From contig JADKBV010000011.1 in NCBI GenBank assembly GCA_016714895.1, positions 1,426,001-1,490,000 of the forward strand: 64,000 bases of DNA. The letters are read 5' to 3'. Positions within the stretch are counted from its first letter, which is position 1; each line of letters begins with the position of its first letter. Of this stretch, positions 40,879 through 50,083 are shown piece by piece. Source of the stretch: Saprospiraceae bacterium. GTDB taxonomy: Bacteria; Bacteroidota; Bacteroidia; Chitinophagales; Saprospiraceae. Under the pieces are notes generated by a model. The model was not told the origin of the DNA. It searched no databases and saw only the letters and a program-made list of their open reading frames with translations. The position numbers and the translations under genes are program-made.

Positions 40879-42196
40879 TTTTTCGGGTATCACCACGATC
40901 CTGGCGGGAATCATCTGGATGGTGACCCTGTACTTGTTGTGTAAGGTGCCACAATACGATTTCGGACGAATATTTTTGTTGTTTTCTCTGGCTTTTGTCG
41001 CCTATTTTTATATCATCCGGCGCCATCAGGAGCATTGGAAAGCCTGGGTAGTTTGGTCACTGATCGCCAAAATATCCCTTTTACTTTTGTTTCCGATGCT
41101 TTCCGACGATATTTACCGGTTTCATTTTGACGGTTTGTTGACGAGGGCAGGAGAAAATCCTTACGGGGTGCTTCCGGTGGATTATTTTAAGGATAATGTG
41201 TACGGATTTCCCACTTTTTTGTTGGAAAAGATGAATTCGCCGGGGTACTACACCGTTTATCCGCCGGTAGCACAATATATCTATGCGTTGGCAGCGTGGA
41301 CAAAAGATATAATATTGTTCAGTTTTTTTGCCAAAATCATTTATCTGGTTTTTGAGATCGTCGGATTGGTGTTTATAATTCGTATACTGAAACATTGGGA
41401 CAAATCTCCTTCAACCATCCTTTGGTACGCCCTCAATCCTTTGGTGCTGGTCGAATGTTTTGGCAACCTGCACATAGAAGGTGTGATGGTTTCCTTTTTG
41501 GCGGTTTGTTATTATTATTTCCTTACGGGAAAAATGAAAACGGCAGGAATCTTTTTTGCCATGGCAGTAAATGTCAAATTGTTGCCTTTGATTTTATTGC
41601 CCTTGTTGGTTTTGTCCATCCGGGCAAAAGAAAGAAAAAACTTTATTATATCCATAGGGATTACGGGTTTGATTCTGGTTTTGCCTTTTGTTTTTCGGGA
41701 AGGATTTTTTACCTTTTTGCACAGCGTAGATTTGTATTTCCGGAGTTTTGAATTTAATGGCAGTATCTATGCTGTCCTGCGAATACTGGGTTTATGGTTG
41801 TCCGGGTACAATCTTATTTTGTATGTCGGGCCCTTGCTCGCTGTGATTATTTTGGGTATGATACTGCGTTTATCGGTGGTTTTTGCGAAGGATAACAACA
41901 GACAAAAACAATTGACAACATTGCTTTTGATCTGGACGGTGTATTTATTGATGGCGACGACAGTACATCCCTGGTACATCATTCCAGTGGTATTTTTGGG
42001 CATGCTGACCGGAAATGTTTATCCTTTGGTCTGGTCGTTTGTGGTGGTGATGAGTTATCATTTTTACGGAAGGACGTCTGATACGCTCCACACCGTATTG
42101 TGGATCACCCAATATCTGATTTTGTTCTTTTTTATTTGGAAAAGTAAAATTTTGAATTACCTCGGGCGTATGAGTATCCGAAATGTTGGACAATAA
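40850..42196 (+). CDS. Polytopic mannosyltransferase-like glycosyltransferase (GT-C fold)
   Basis: 448 residues and roughly 11-12 hydrophobic segments. The first loop contains LSDDIYRFHFDGLLTRAGENPYG, typical of GT-C/GT87 enzymes, where the acidic pair takes part in catalysis using polyprenyl-phosphate sugars. The upstream DPM1-like protein could supply that donor. The product (glycolipid, capsule or surface-protein glycan) is not known. Confidence 0.82.
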   Translation: MQSKPAGFVSFSGITTILAGIIWMVTLYLLCKVPQYDFGRIFLLFSLAFVAYFYIIRRHQEHWKAWVVWSLIAKISLLLLFPMLSDDIYRFHFDGLLTRAGENPYGVLPVDYFKDNVYGFPTFLLEKMNSPGYYTVYPPVAQYIYALAAWTKDIILFSFFAKIIYLVFEIVGLVFIIRILKHWDKSPSTILWYALNPLVLVECFGNLHIEGVMVSFLAVCYYYFLTGKMKTAGIFFAMAVNVKLLPLILLPLLVLSIRAKERKNFIISIGITGLILVLPFVFREGFFTFLHSVDLYFRSFEFNGSIYAVLRILGLWLSGYNLILYVGPLLAVIILGMILRLSVVFAKDNNRQKQLTTLLLIWTVYLLMATTVHPWYIIPVVFLGMLTGNVYPLVWSFVVVMSYHFYGRTSDTLHTVLWITQYLILFFFIWKSKILNYLGRMSIRNVGQ

Positions 42197-42388
42197 ACTT
42201 GTAGAAGGCAAACCCAAATGCGATAGGGATAGGAATGGACACGAAGTGAAACGGAGTAAAATGGATAGCCCGACCCGAAGGGGATCGCCCAAAAACCAAA
42301 AATAATCCTTCGTTTTCATACTTGGTCCTGCATCTTTTTTGGGTGTTTGAATGTTTTTAGAAGAATGATTTGGTTTATATAATACCTT

Positions 42389-43873
42389 ATGGAGTCTTTT
42401 TTAGAAATATTTACCCAACCATGGGCCGTTCGGGCCATCATCGCATCGACCCTGGTCGGATTGACCTGCGGGGTTTTGGGTGTATTTATCGTATTGCGCA
42501 ACATGTCATTGTTGGGGGATGCGCTGTCGCATTCGGTATTGCCGGGTATCGTGGTGGCTTTTCTGTTTTTCGGATACAATCCGTTGGGATTTTTTCTGGG
42601 TGCCATCATCGCAGGATTGATCAGTACGAGCCTGATCAGTTGGATACAACAAAATGCCAAAACCCGCAATGATGCTGCCATTGGGATCGTATTTACGGTG
42701 ATGTTTTCGTTGGGCATTATCGGTATTTCCTGGCTCAACAATACGGAAAATGTGCACCTCGACCTCAAGGACTTTTTATTTGGTAATGTACTGGCGGTGA
42801 CGCCGGCAGACCTGTGGATGTCGGTGATCGTTGCGGTGTATTCGATAACGACGATTGTGGTGTTTTACCGGTACTTTTTTGCCACAACTTTTCAGCCGGT
42901 CGTAGCACAGGTCATGGGCATTTCGGTCAAGGCGACCCATTATCTGCTCATGTTTATGCTGAGTTTTGCGGTGGTATCTGCCATGCGGACGGTAGGTGTG
43001 ATCCTTGTGGTTGCTATGTTGATTACGCCGGCTTCGACGGCATTATTATATTTTCATCAATTGCGGAAAGTTCTGTTTTTGTCTGCTGTATTTGGTATGT
43101 TTTCAGCTATCAGCGGGTTTGTGATCGCCGTATGGCTGGACAGCAATCCCGGTCCTGTCATGGTCATTGTGGCTGGTGTTTTATATGGAATTTCGGTGTT
43201 TTTTGCTCCTGAAAAAGGATTGGTGCGCAAGTATTGGAACCGCAAAAAACAATCCGACAAAATCATCCGGGAAGACATCATGAAATGGATGTTGAAACAG
43301 GATATTCAATCTGCTGAGGATATGGAAAAAATGAAAAACGTTTTAGGAATATCCGCAGCTGCCGTTCAACAAAAGCTCAATACATTGGTCAGGTCCGGCA
43401 TGGTCGAGGCGGAAGGCAGAAAATATCATCTTACTTTAAAAGGACATGATGCGGGACAAGAGATTGTACGGGCGCACCGATTGTGGGAAACCTTTCAGGT
43501 CGATAAAATGGGAATGAATCAGGAACAGATACATTCTGAAGCTGACCGTCTCGAACATAAACTCACCCGGGATCTGGTGGACGAAGTGGACGAAAAACTC
43601 GGATTTCCGACGACCGATCCTCACGGAAGTCCTATACCTCCTAAAACAAAAAGTCCGGCAAGGTCGCTGATTTCTCTTAATCCGCGTCAAAAAGGGAAAA
43701 TTGCCAAAGAACAGCTCAACCACGACATCGAAGGTGAATTGTGGGAATTGGGTATTATGGCGGAGACTGTTTTTACTATTGTTCAGATTCAGAAAGATCA
43801 GGTCATCATCAGGGTTCAAAACAAAGATATTGGGATTCCCGCGTATCTGGCCAAACAAATTAATATATATTAA
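42389..43873 (+). CDS. Metal ABC transporter permease fused to DtxR/MntR-like regulator
   Basis: 494 residues. Residues 1-275 are a ZnuB/MntC-type permease with about eight helices (GDALSHSVLPG near residue 43 is a family signature, and SAMRTVGVILVVAMLITPAST). From ~285 on it has a winged-helix part (LGISAAAVQQKLNTLVRSGMVE), a DtxR dimerisation and metal-binding segment (AHRLWETFQVDKMGM, SEADRLEHK) and an SH3-like end. No ATPase or binding-protein gene is adjacent. Either the fused domain regulates its own gene set or it senses cytosolic metal to gate transport. Confidence 0.88.
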   Translation: MESFLEIFTQPWAVRAIIASTLVGLTCGVLGVFIVLRNMSLLGDALSHSVLPGIVVAFLFFGYNPLGFFLGAIIAGLISTSLISWIQQNAKTRNDAAIGIVFTVMFSLGIIGISWLNNTENVHLDLKDFLFGNVLAVTPADLWMSVIVAVYSITTIVVFYRYFFATTFQPVVAQVMGISVKATHYLLMFMLSFAVVSAMRTVGVILVVAMLITPASTALLYFHQLRKVLFLSAVFGMFSAISGFVIAVWLDSNPGPVMVIVAGVLYGISVFFAPEKGLVRKYWNRKKQSDKIIREDIMKWMLKQDIQSAEDMEKMKNVLGISAAAVQQKLNTLVRSGMVEAEGRKYHLTLKGHDAGQEIVRAHRLWETFQVDKMGMNQEQIHSEADRLEHKLTRDLVDEVDEKLGFPTTDPHGSPIPPKTKSPARSLISLNPRQKGKIAKEQLNHDIEGELWELGIMAETVFTIVQIQKDQVIIRVQNKDIGIPAYLAKQINIY

Positions 43874-44457
43874 AAGCTGGTTGTTGTTTAGAGTTTATGG
43901 TTAACTGTTAATAGTTAAAAGTTTGTTGATGCCTGATTGTAAAAGAGAGATTCCGAACAAGCCAAAGGCTTGATCGGAATGACAGAAAATTAAATGGGGA
44001 TAGAAAGGGGGGCGGCTTCGCCGCCCCCCTTTCCCAAAAATAAAAAGACTTGTCATTCCGATACCGCTTAAGCGGAATCGGAACCTGCAATAACTGCAAG
44101 GTTCGACAAATTCCACTCCTAATAATCGTGGTTTCCACAGGACGAATGCATTAGTATTCGCCTCTGCCGGATGTATTTAAAATTAAAAATAACCTCAAAA
44201 ATCTCCTGGTTCATGACTGCCTAATACCTAATGCCTGACACCTATTTTATTTCCCGCAACTCCGGAAGATTCGACAAAACTTCCCAGAACCTAATGCCTA
44301 AAACCTAAAAAAACCTTTTATGCTTGGGGACCAATCATCTGATAAATCCGATGGTTCATCGATTTTCGGCAAAAAATTGTCAGTTTCATGGACTTTTTAT
44401 AAACAAAAAAGGGTTATACATCATATAACAAAAAATAAGTAGTTTAAAAAAACAAAT
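43874..44457. other. Hairpin-rich intergenic region
   Basis: No gene. It holds three successive inverted repeats: ATTCCGA-type arms with CAAGCC/GGCTTG (43950-43981), the perfect GC hairpin at 44003-44033, and CCGCTTAAGCGG (44065-44076) with a second TCATTCCGA copy. After it come 'cctaatgcctgacacc' stretches and A/T-rich DNA before the DegP-like gene. Confidence 0.7.
44003..44033. terminator. Perfect GC-rich hairpin
   Basis: GAAAGGGGGGCGG and CCGCCCCCCTTTC are exact complements (13 bp) around CTTCG. No T-run follows directly (TTCCCAAAAA), so it may be a repeat element or a transcription-stopping structure rather than a standard terminator. Confidence 0.6.
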
Positions 44458-45603
44458 ATGAGAACATTAAAAATTATAGGACTTTTATTACTGATCGGAG
44501 GCGGGTTTTATTTGGGAAATAAATTTCCGCTGATCAACCAATTTATGTCAGGTGAAGGCAGTAGCGAAAAATTGCAGGAACAAAAGACTGATTCGACCGG
44601 GCACCGGAGGGAAGCGGCTCCGGTCACTTTTCTCACCAATTCGGAAGAGGCGACCATCCGGTTGTTTGAAGTGGCCGCACCATCGGTTTGTTTTATCACC
44701 ACATCTACCGTACGAGAAGACTTTTGGAGCCGCAATGTGATGGAGATACCTTCCGGTACCGGTTCCGGCTTTATATGGGACAAAGAGGGCCACATCATCA
44801 CCAATTTTCACGTGATTCAGAATGCTTCCAAAATCATGGTTACCCTGTCTGACCGATCGGTTTATGAAGCCAAAGTTGTGGGGCACGAGGCCAATAAAGA
44901 CCTGGCTGTTTTAAAGATAGATGCTTCCGGAGATAAACTGATCCCTATACCTGTGGGACAATCTTCGCAACTTCGTGTGGGTCAGTCGGTGTATGCTATC
45001 GGTAATCCATTTGGTTTGGATCAGACATTGACGACCGGTGTGATCAGCGCTTTGGGCAGAGAAATAACCTCTTTGACGGGCAGACCTATCCGGGATGTCA
45101 TCCAGACGGATGCGGCCATCAATCCGGGCAATTCCGGCGGACCATTGCTGGACAGTTCCGGAAGGTTGATCGGTGTCAATACGATGATCTACAGCCCTTC
45201 TGGTGCGTCGGCAGGAATTGGTTTTTCCATTCCGGTAGATGAGGTCAATTGGGTCGTTTCTGATCTGATCAAATACGGTGTGTTAAAAAGACCGGTCATG
45301 GGTATTCAGTTACTGTCAGAACAAAATGCGCAAAACTGGGGTGTCGAAGGTGTGATGGTCTATGCTGTCGAACCGGATAGTCCTGCTGAAAAAGCCGGAT
45401 TAAAAGGTGTAAACAGAAACCGTTTTGGCGAAATTGAAGCCGGTGATATCATTACAAAAATAAACGGAAAAGAAGTCAAAAACAACAATGATTTGTTTTT
45501 AGTCCTTGAAAAATATAATCCCGGTGACAAGATCGAAGTTGGTTTTAACAGGGAAGAAAAAGCCATGAAAACTTCGTTGACTTTGGCGAGTTCGGTAAAG
45601 TAA
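44458..45603 (+). CDS. htrA: HtrA/DegP-family serine protease, right copy
   Basis: 381 residues. A hydrophobic N-terminal segment (residues 4-20) anchors it or serves as a signal. The trypsin-like domain has the full triad: His118 in ITNFHV, Asp148 in NKDLAVLK and Ser226 in NPGNSGGPL. One PDZ domain spans ~290-375, making it DegS/HtrA-like rather than two-PDZ DegP. It degrades or senses misfolded envelope proteins. Full length; the left-arm homologue is broken. Confidence 0.94.
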   Translation: MRTLKIIGLLLLIGGGFYLGNKFPLINQFMSGEGSSEKLQEQKTDSTGHRREAAPVTFLTNSEEATIRLFEVAAPSVCFITTSTVREDFWSRNVMEIPSGTGSGFIWDKEGHIITNFHVIQNASKIMVTLSDRSVYEAKVVGHEANKDLAVLKIDASGDKLIPIPVGQSSQLRVGQSVYAIGNPFGLDQTLTTGVISALGREITSLTGRPIRDVIQTDAAINPGNSGGPLLDSSGRLIGVNTMIYSPSGASAGIGFSIPVDEVNWVVSDLIKYGVLKRPVMGIQLLSEQNAQNWGVEGVMVYAVEPDSPAEKAGLKGVNRNRFGEIEAGDIITKINGKEVKNNNDLFLVLEKYNPGDKIEVGFNREEKAMKTSLTLASSVK

Positions 45604-45624
45604 AAGCGTACTTTTCTATATAAA

Positions 45625-45680
45625 AAAAAACCGTTTTGTTATGTTGTCAAAGTTTGACAGGTATAACAAAACGGTTTTTT
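45625..45680. terminator. Long bidirectional hairpin terminator
   Basis: The arms AAAAAACCGTTTTGTTAT and ATAACAAAACGGTTTTTT are exact complements, and the inner TGTCAAAGTTTGACA is also self-complementary. Poly-A and poly-T flanks allow termination of the converging protease and HPF genes from both sides. Confidence 0.9.
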
Positions 45681-45737
45681 TATTTCATGTCTTACCTGCT
45701 AAAGGAATAAGAACATGCAGGAAAAAAATCGCAACGA

Positions 45738-46043
45738 TTAATGTCGTGCTGCCTGATTTTTTTCGTTTTCCTTTTTTAATTGTCTTTTGAGGGTTTCTAC
45801 GGAATCATCTATAGCTGCTTCAAACGTTTTGTCGGTAGCCGTTGCGAGAAGGGTACTTCCGGGAATACTCATTTTAATCTCCACGATTTTGTCTTTTACC
45901 TGACCTGAGTTTTCGAGTTTGAGATAGACGACGGCACTAATGATTTTATGGTGAAATTTGTTGAGTTTTTCTACTTTTTCATTGATAAAATCCTTCAATT
46001 TTTGGTCTGCTGTAAATTTTACGGCTTGGATGTCTATAAGCAT
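45738..46043 (-). CDS. hpf: HPF/YfiA-family ribosome hibernation factor, right copy
   Basis: 101 residues, the short form without a C-terminal dimerisation domain. The family pattern is visible in FTADQKLKDFINEKVEKLNKF and in the end of the second strand (VEIKMSIPGSTLLATATDKTFEAAIDDSVETLKRQL). It binds 30S ribosomes in stationary phase. The start is set at 46043; a longer frame from 46085 adds a non-conserved extension. The neighbouring Xer gene is 290 bp upstream. Confidence 0.9.
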   Translation of the reverse strand: MLIDIQAVKFTADQKLKDFINEKVEKLNKFHHKIISAVVYLKLENSGQVKDKIVEIKMSIPGSTLLATATDKTFEAAIDDSVETLKRQLKKENEKNQAARH

Positions 46044-46333
46044 AATTTTTATTTTTGTAGGTGTTACAATATTTTTTATTAACAATCATTAACAAGGGAA
46101 AGTTGTCCTTCAAACGGACATTTTGGAAAATTTTAACGCAATTTTTTGTAACATGATGAAGCTTAAAAGAGGAAGATATGTGTAAACAATTTATAATGTG
46201 TCAGTTAGCGATTGTTTAATCGACACAACAAAGTCCGGAAATTTTATATTTTTTTTCTAAAAAAATACCAGCTAAAGTATAGTGATGTTAAATTTTAAAA
46301 AAACAGGAAACCGGAGAAAAAGATATGTCAGAA

Positions 46334-47236
46334 TCAACCTTCGGGATGGGATTTTTTATAGACCTCCTTCAGTTTTGAGATAGAGTTGTGCGTATAGACC
46401 TGGGTGGCTGCCAGGCTGGCGTGGCCCAACATTTCTTTGATGGCATTGAGGTCGGCGCCTTCATCCAGGAGATGTGTGGCAAAGGTATGACGAAGCACGT
46501 GGGGGCTTTTCTTTTTGAGGGTAGTGACTTCATTGAGTTTGCGGTGAACGATGGAATAAACCAATCTTTCGTAGATGGCTTTTCCTTTGTTGGTCAGAAA
46601 AAGTTTGGGAGATTCGATAGATTTCAGGGATTTTCTGATATCGGCATATTCATGAAAATGTTTGATCAGAAAGTCTGTGATAGGAATACTTCTCACTTTA
46701 TTGCCTTTGCCGGTGACTCTGATTTCCATACGGGACAGATTGATATCGTCAAAGTTGAGGTTTACCAATTCTGCCCGACGCATACCGGTTGCATACAAGA
46801 GTTCGACCATAAACCGGTCTCTGGTGACTGAAAAAGGGTCATCTGAAACGGTATCCTCCAGGGAAGTTTCAAAAAGCCTTTTTATATTGGTTTCCGGGAC
46901 AACTTCCGGCAATCTTTTAGGTTTTTTAGGTGCGGTGATTTTGAGCATCGGGTTGATAGAAGTATGTTTTTTTTTGATTGCCCAATGGAAAAACGAACGT
47001 AAGGCAGAGATTTTTCTGTTGACGGTGGTAGCTGTAAAGTTTGACGACATGAGATTTACGATCCAGGCTCTGACGACGGTATGTCTGATATGGAGTATAT
47101 CGTCGGTTTCAAATTGATTTTTGACAAAAAGGGTAAATTGGGATAAATCATTTTGGTAAGAAATACATGTTTTGGGTGAATATTTTTTTTCTACCCGGAG
47201 ATAAGCTATAAAGGAATGGATAAAATCTTGGACCAT
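46334..47236 (-). CDS. Xer-type tyrosine recombinase, right copy
   Basis: 300 residues, full length. The N-terminal SAM-like DNA-binding domain (1-95) is followed by the catalytic domain with Arg in GMRRAELVNL, Lys in the beta hairpin near VTGKGNKVR, HVLRHTFATH (HxxR), GHASLAATQ and the nucleophile Tyr in VYTHNS. Chromosome-dimer resolution by XerC/D is the usual role in Bacteroidota. I cannot tell XerC from XerD, or an integrase-like homologue, from sequence alone. Confidence 0.92.
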   Translation of the reverse strand: MVQDFIHSFIAYLRVEKKYSPKTCISYQNDLSQFTLFVKNQFETDDILHIRHTVVRAWIVNLMSSNFTATTVNRKISALRSFFHWAIKKKHTSINPMLKITAPKKPKRLPEVVPETNIKRLFETSLEDTVSDDPFSVTRDRFMVELLYATGMRRAELVNLNFDDINLSRMEIRVTGKGNKVRSIPITDFLIKHFHEYADIRKSLKSIESPKLFLTNKGKAIYERLVYSIVHRKLNEVTTLKKKSPHVLRHTFATHLLDEGADLNAIKEMLGHASLAATQVYTHNSISKLKEVYKKSHPEG

Positions 47237-47487
47237 AAACAGAATTTGGGCACAAATTACAAAAAAATGTAATATGATTACAGGTTTTAGGTATTAGACG
47301 CGAGAAATTAGGCTGGATTTTGTTGATTTTTGGACGAAATGACTTAATTGGTTTACAATTTTTCAAACCAGACATTCTCCAAAAGACAGAAATACAATTT
47401 CTTAGAAGCCGACAGTTCAGCCAAGGTGGTTACCGTGTATCTGTTTGGGTAGTGTTTAGGGATTAATTGTCATAACCCTTTTTTTGA

Positions 47488-48021
47488 CTATTGGTCAATA
47501 CGTTTGTAATGAAGTTGTGTTAGTCCCTTTTCAAATGATTTTACAGAAACAAGTTCTAATTTTAATTCAGGTCTGCCGTCTTCAAACAATTTTGTACCGT
47601 TTCCGAGTAAAATCGGGATTACAGAAATAATAAACTCATCGATAAGGTCGTCTTTCAGTAGGGTATTTACTATTTCTGCTCCGCCATCACAATAAATATT
47701 TTTACCACGCTCTGAAGTAAGTTTTTTAACCAGTGATTTGAGGGCGCCGGTATAAAACTTTACGGAACCTATAGCGGGTCTGGCTGTTCTTGTAATGATG
47801 TAAGTGTCTTTGTCTGCGTGCGGAAAGTCAAAACCTAAAGAAATTACTTTGTCATAGGTTTTTCGCCCAACAATAACCGCATCAACTGTTTTTACAAAGT
47901 CCGTATATCCATAGTCCTGACCTTCTTGTTCTACCATGGAAAGAAAACTGAGATCATCATTTGGTTGGGCTATGTATCCGTCCAAACTTGTGGCGATATA
48001 TAAAATTACTTTTCTACGCAT
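47488..48021 (-). CDS. RibD C-terminal/dihydrofolate-reductase-like protein, right copy
   Basis: 177 residues. The fold starts VILYIATSLDGYIA, with VIVGRKTYDKV at about 48-58 and ERGKNIYCDGGAEIV at ~112-126. These short proteins are NAD(P)H-binding reductases of unknown substrate. It starts 70 bp downstream of the small secreted protein gene on the same strand. Confidence 0.88.
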   Translation of the reverse strand: MRRKVILYIATSLDGYIAQPNDDLSFLSMVEQEGQDYGYTDFVKTVDAVIVGRKTYDKVISLGFDFPHADKDTYIITRTARPAIGSVKFYTGALKSLVKKLTSERGKNIYCDGGAEIVNTLLKDDLIDEFIISVIPILLGNGTKLFEDGRPELKLELVSVKSFEKGLTQLHYKRIDQ

Positions 48022-48091
48022 AATGTAATTTGTTTTTGTCCATACGCTTGTTGGTTTTGGGCGCCGGGTTTTAGATGATTGTTTATTCCGT

Positions 48092-48562
48092 TTATCTTTT
48101 TTCCCGTTTGAAGGTTTCTTCTGTTACTTCGATAACTTCCAAAAAAGCCAAAAAACCTGCATAGTTATTTCGGTCCTGAATTCTGAAATAATGAGTTTTG
48201 TTTTGGTCAAGATTAAACGTAAAGGCTTGTTTTTTATGACCTGTTGCGTCCACCTCGATAAAAAAAGTGTTTGATCCGGCATTCATTTTGACTACCTCAT
48301 TTTTTTTCAAATCAAAGGCCCCATCGATGTTTGTTTTTATTCTGTATTTGCGGGACAATTGATTCTCAGGCCTGTAGACGAAAACAGTCGCATAGGGTAT
48401 CGTGTCTTTTTTTGTCCCGATTAGGGTACCGGCGTTGTAATGTTCCGGGATAAACTTATTAAAAACAGCACTGGCGGACAAAATATTTACGCACATCAGC
48501 ATTCCAAAGATTATTGACAAACCGGTTGATAAACTTTTTAATTTTTTGATATGGTAATTCAT
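48092..48562 (-). CDS. Small secreted protein of unknown function, right copy
   Basis: 156 residues. A signal-like hydrophobic segment occurs at ~15-33 (LSIIFGMLMCVNILSASA). The rest is rich in beta-type segments (VFVYRPENQLSRKYRIKTN, SNTFFIEVDATGHKKQAFTF) and may fold as a PEGA-like or carboxypeptidase-regulatory-like sandwich; that is only a guess. It lies between the beta-lactamase-like and reductase genes. Confidence 0.7.
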   Translation of the reverse strand: MNYHIKKLKSLSTGLSIIFGMLMCVNILSASAVFNKFIPEHYNAGTLIGTKKDTIPYATVFVYRPENQLSRKYRIKTNIDGAFDLKKNEVVKMNAGSNTFFIEVDATGHKKQAFTFNLDQNKTHYFRIQDRNNYAGFLAFLEVIEVTEETFKREKR

Positions 48563-48696
48563 GGTTAAAAAGTATTTATGAGTCTGTATGGTAAGGTTTT
48601 TATGGTGTCGTTCTGTTAAAAAACGTATGTTCCGGTTTTCGTTTTTGTTTAAATATACATGTTATTTTTTCTGATATAGTTGGCCTGGTTTCGACC

Positions 48697-49803
48697 TTAT
48701 TCATATGCATTGGCAAGTGAAGTAAATATAGACCACCAGTCTGTTTTGCCTTCTGATTTTCCGAGTCTTACGATGATCAGATCTTTGGTCGGATGTACGT
48801 AGACAAATTGTCCTAAAATGCCTTGCGCCATAAAGTCTTCATTGGGAGTTGGTAACCACCATTGATATTGATAATATTTTGCACTTCCTTCTGAGGTATC
48901 AGCTTTTGTTGACGCTTCAACCCATCCTTGTGATACAATTTGTTTTCCGTTCCAGTTGCCTTTGTTTTTATACAGCCGACCTATTTTGGCAAAGTCTCTT
49001 GCTCTTGCGTTCAGACAACAAAATGTTTTTTCCAATCCACGTTTATTGCGGTCAATACTCCAGGAGGCATCATATTCCATTCCGAGTGGGGTCCATAATT
49101 TTTCCTGCAGGTATAAAGTTATAGATTTGTTTTTTAACGCACGTTCCAAAACCAAACCCAGTAGTTGTGTATTACCACTAACATATTCAAACTTTTTGCC
49201 CGGCTCAGCTTTTAACTTCATTTTGCTGATTTTTTTTCTGAGATTGGTCCCGTAATAAAAGGAAGCGGCATCGCCAAAAGGATTTACGTAACTTTCATTA
49301 AAGTTAATCCCGGATGTCATTTGCAGAAGGTGTTTTATCGTTACTTTGTCAAAACCATTTTGTGTGAGTTCGGGAATATAATGGGTGACAGGTTCGTCGA
49401 CGGATTTTATGTGACCATCATCTATGGCACAACCTATTAATATGGAAGTAACAGATTTTGCCATGGAAAAAGAAGGAACTATGTTTTCTTTTTGATATCC
49501 TTTAAAATATTTTTCATATTGGATGGTGTCATTTTTAATAATCAGAAAAGCCACTGTTTTGGTGTCTTCAAGATATTTGTCAAAAGGAATGTCGTTTATT
49601 TCTTTTGGAAATTTTCCTGCATTTGACGTGTGGAAACGGAATGGAGACGTTTCGGCAGTTAGTGGTCTGGATGGAAATTTTTTATGGTCATTGATGTCTG
49701 CAAAGTTGTAGATCACAAAACGTCCCAGTTGACATGATGACAACAAAGTTGTAGTTATAATCAAAAAAAATATTACGTGGTTGTTTTTATATTTTTGTAC
49801 CAT
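48697..49803 (-). CDS. Class C beta-lactamase-like serine hydrolase, lipoprotein, right copy
   Basis: About 368 residues. Start set at 49803, which gives the signal peptide and lipobox LLSSC; the frame could open 48 bp earlier. The serine nucleophile lies in SMAKSVTS (SxxK) and the second motif is YVSGN. These are the AmpC/EstB type of esterase or peptidase rather than true antibiotic resistance enzymes, most likely acting on D-amino acid peptides or esters. The third motif is not clearly KTG. Full length. Confidence 0.9.
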   Translation of the reverse strand: MVQKYKNNHVIFFLIITTTLLSSCQLGRFVIYNFADINDHKKFPSRPLTAETSPFRFHTSNAGKFPKEINDIPFDKYLEDTKTVAFLIIKNDTIQYEKYFKGYQKENIVPSFSMAKSVTSILIGCAIDDGHIKSVDEPVTHYIPELTQNGFDKVTIKHLLQMTSGINFNESYVNPFGDAASFYYGTNLRKKISKMKLKAEPGKKFEYVSGNTQLLGLVLERALKNKSITLYLQEKLWTPLGMEYDASWSIDRNKRGLEKTFCCLNARARDFAKIGRLYKNKGNWNGKQIVSQGWVEASTKADTSEGSAKYYQYQWWLPTPNEDFMAQGILGQFVYVHPTKDLIIVRLGKSEGKTDWWSIFTSLANAYE

Positions 49804-50013
49804 ATATGTTTGATTTTTCCGGTTGTGTTGGCCTTCTTTTGGGTGTAACAAATAAATAGCTGATGTGTTGTTATTGTACTTACAAAATTACCTACATATC
49901 TTCTTAAAATCCAAAAATGCTGCTGTGGTTTTTTACTTTATGATTTTTGGTGGTATCAGGTTTCGGTATCAGCCAGGAAGAGGCTGAAAAAGAAATTAGT
50001 TTTGGACAAACAT

Positions 50014-50021
50014 TATCTTTG
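50014..50021 (+). promoter_or_regulatory. -7 box for the lipoprotein gene
   Basis: TATCTTTG fits TAnnTTTG, 62 bp before the start codon at 50084. The same box is kept in the left arm on the other strand at about 12307-12314, which supports function. Confidence 0.6.
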
Positions 50022-50083
50022 CAGTTTATTATCGGGCGGAGTCGTGGACACAAAAACGACCTACCCTATCAAAACCCATAGAA

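Noticed and set aside
42220..42295. Possible RNA or repeat around AGCCCGACCCGAAGGGGATCG
   Set aside because: A short GC-rich stretch between two genes with imperfect pairing. I know similar sequences between genes in this phylum but cannot show a second copy in the window.
46334..47236. Phage or integron integrase with an attachment site
   Set aside because: The protein looks like a housekeeping Xer recombinase. No cassette array, tRNA target or phage gene lies nearby.
48697..49803. Antibiotic-resistance beta-lactamase
   Set aside because: SxxK and YxN-like motifs are shared by esterases and peptidases of the family, and the KTG motif is not clear, so resistance is not claimed.
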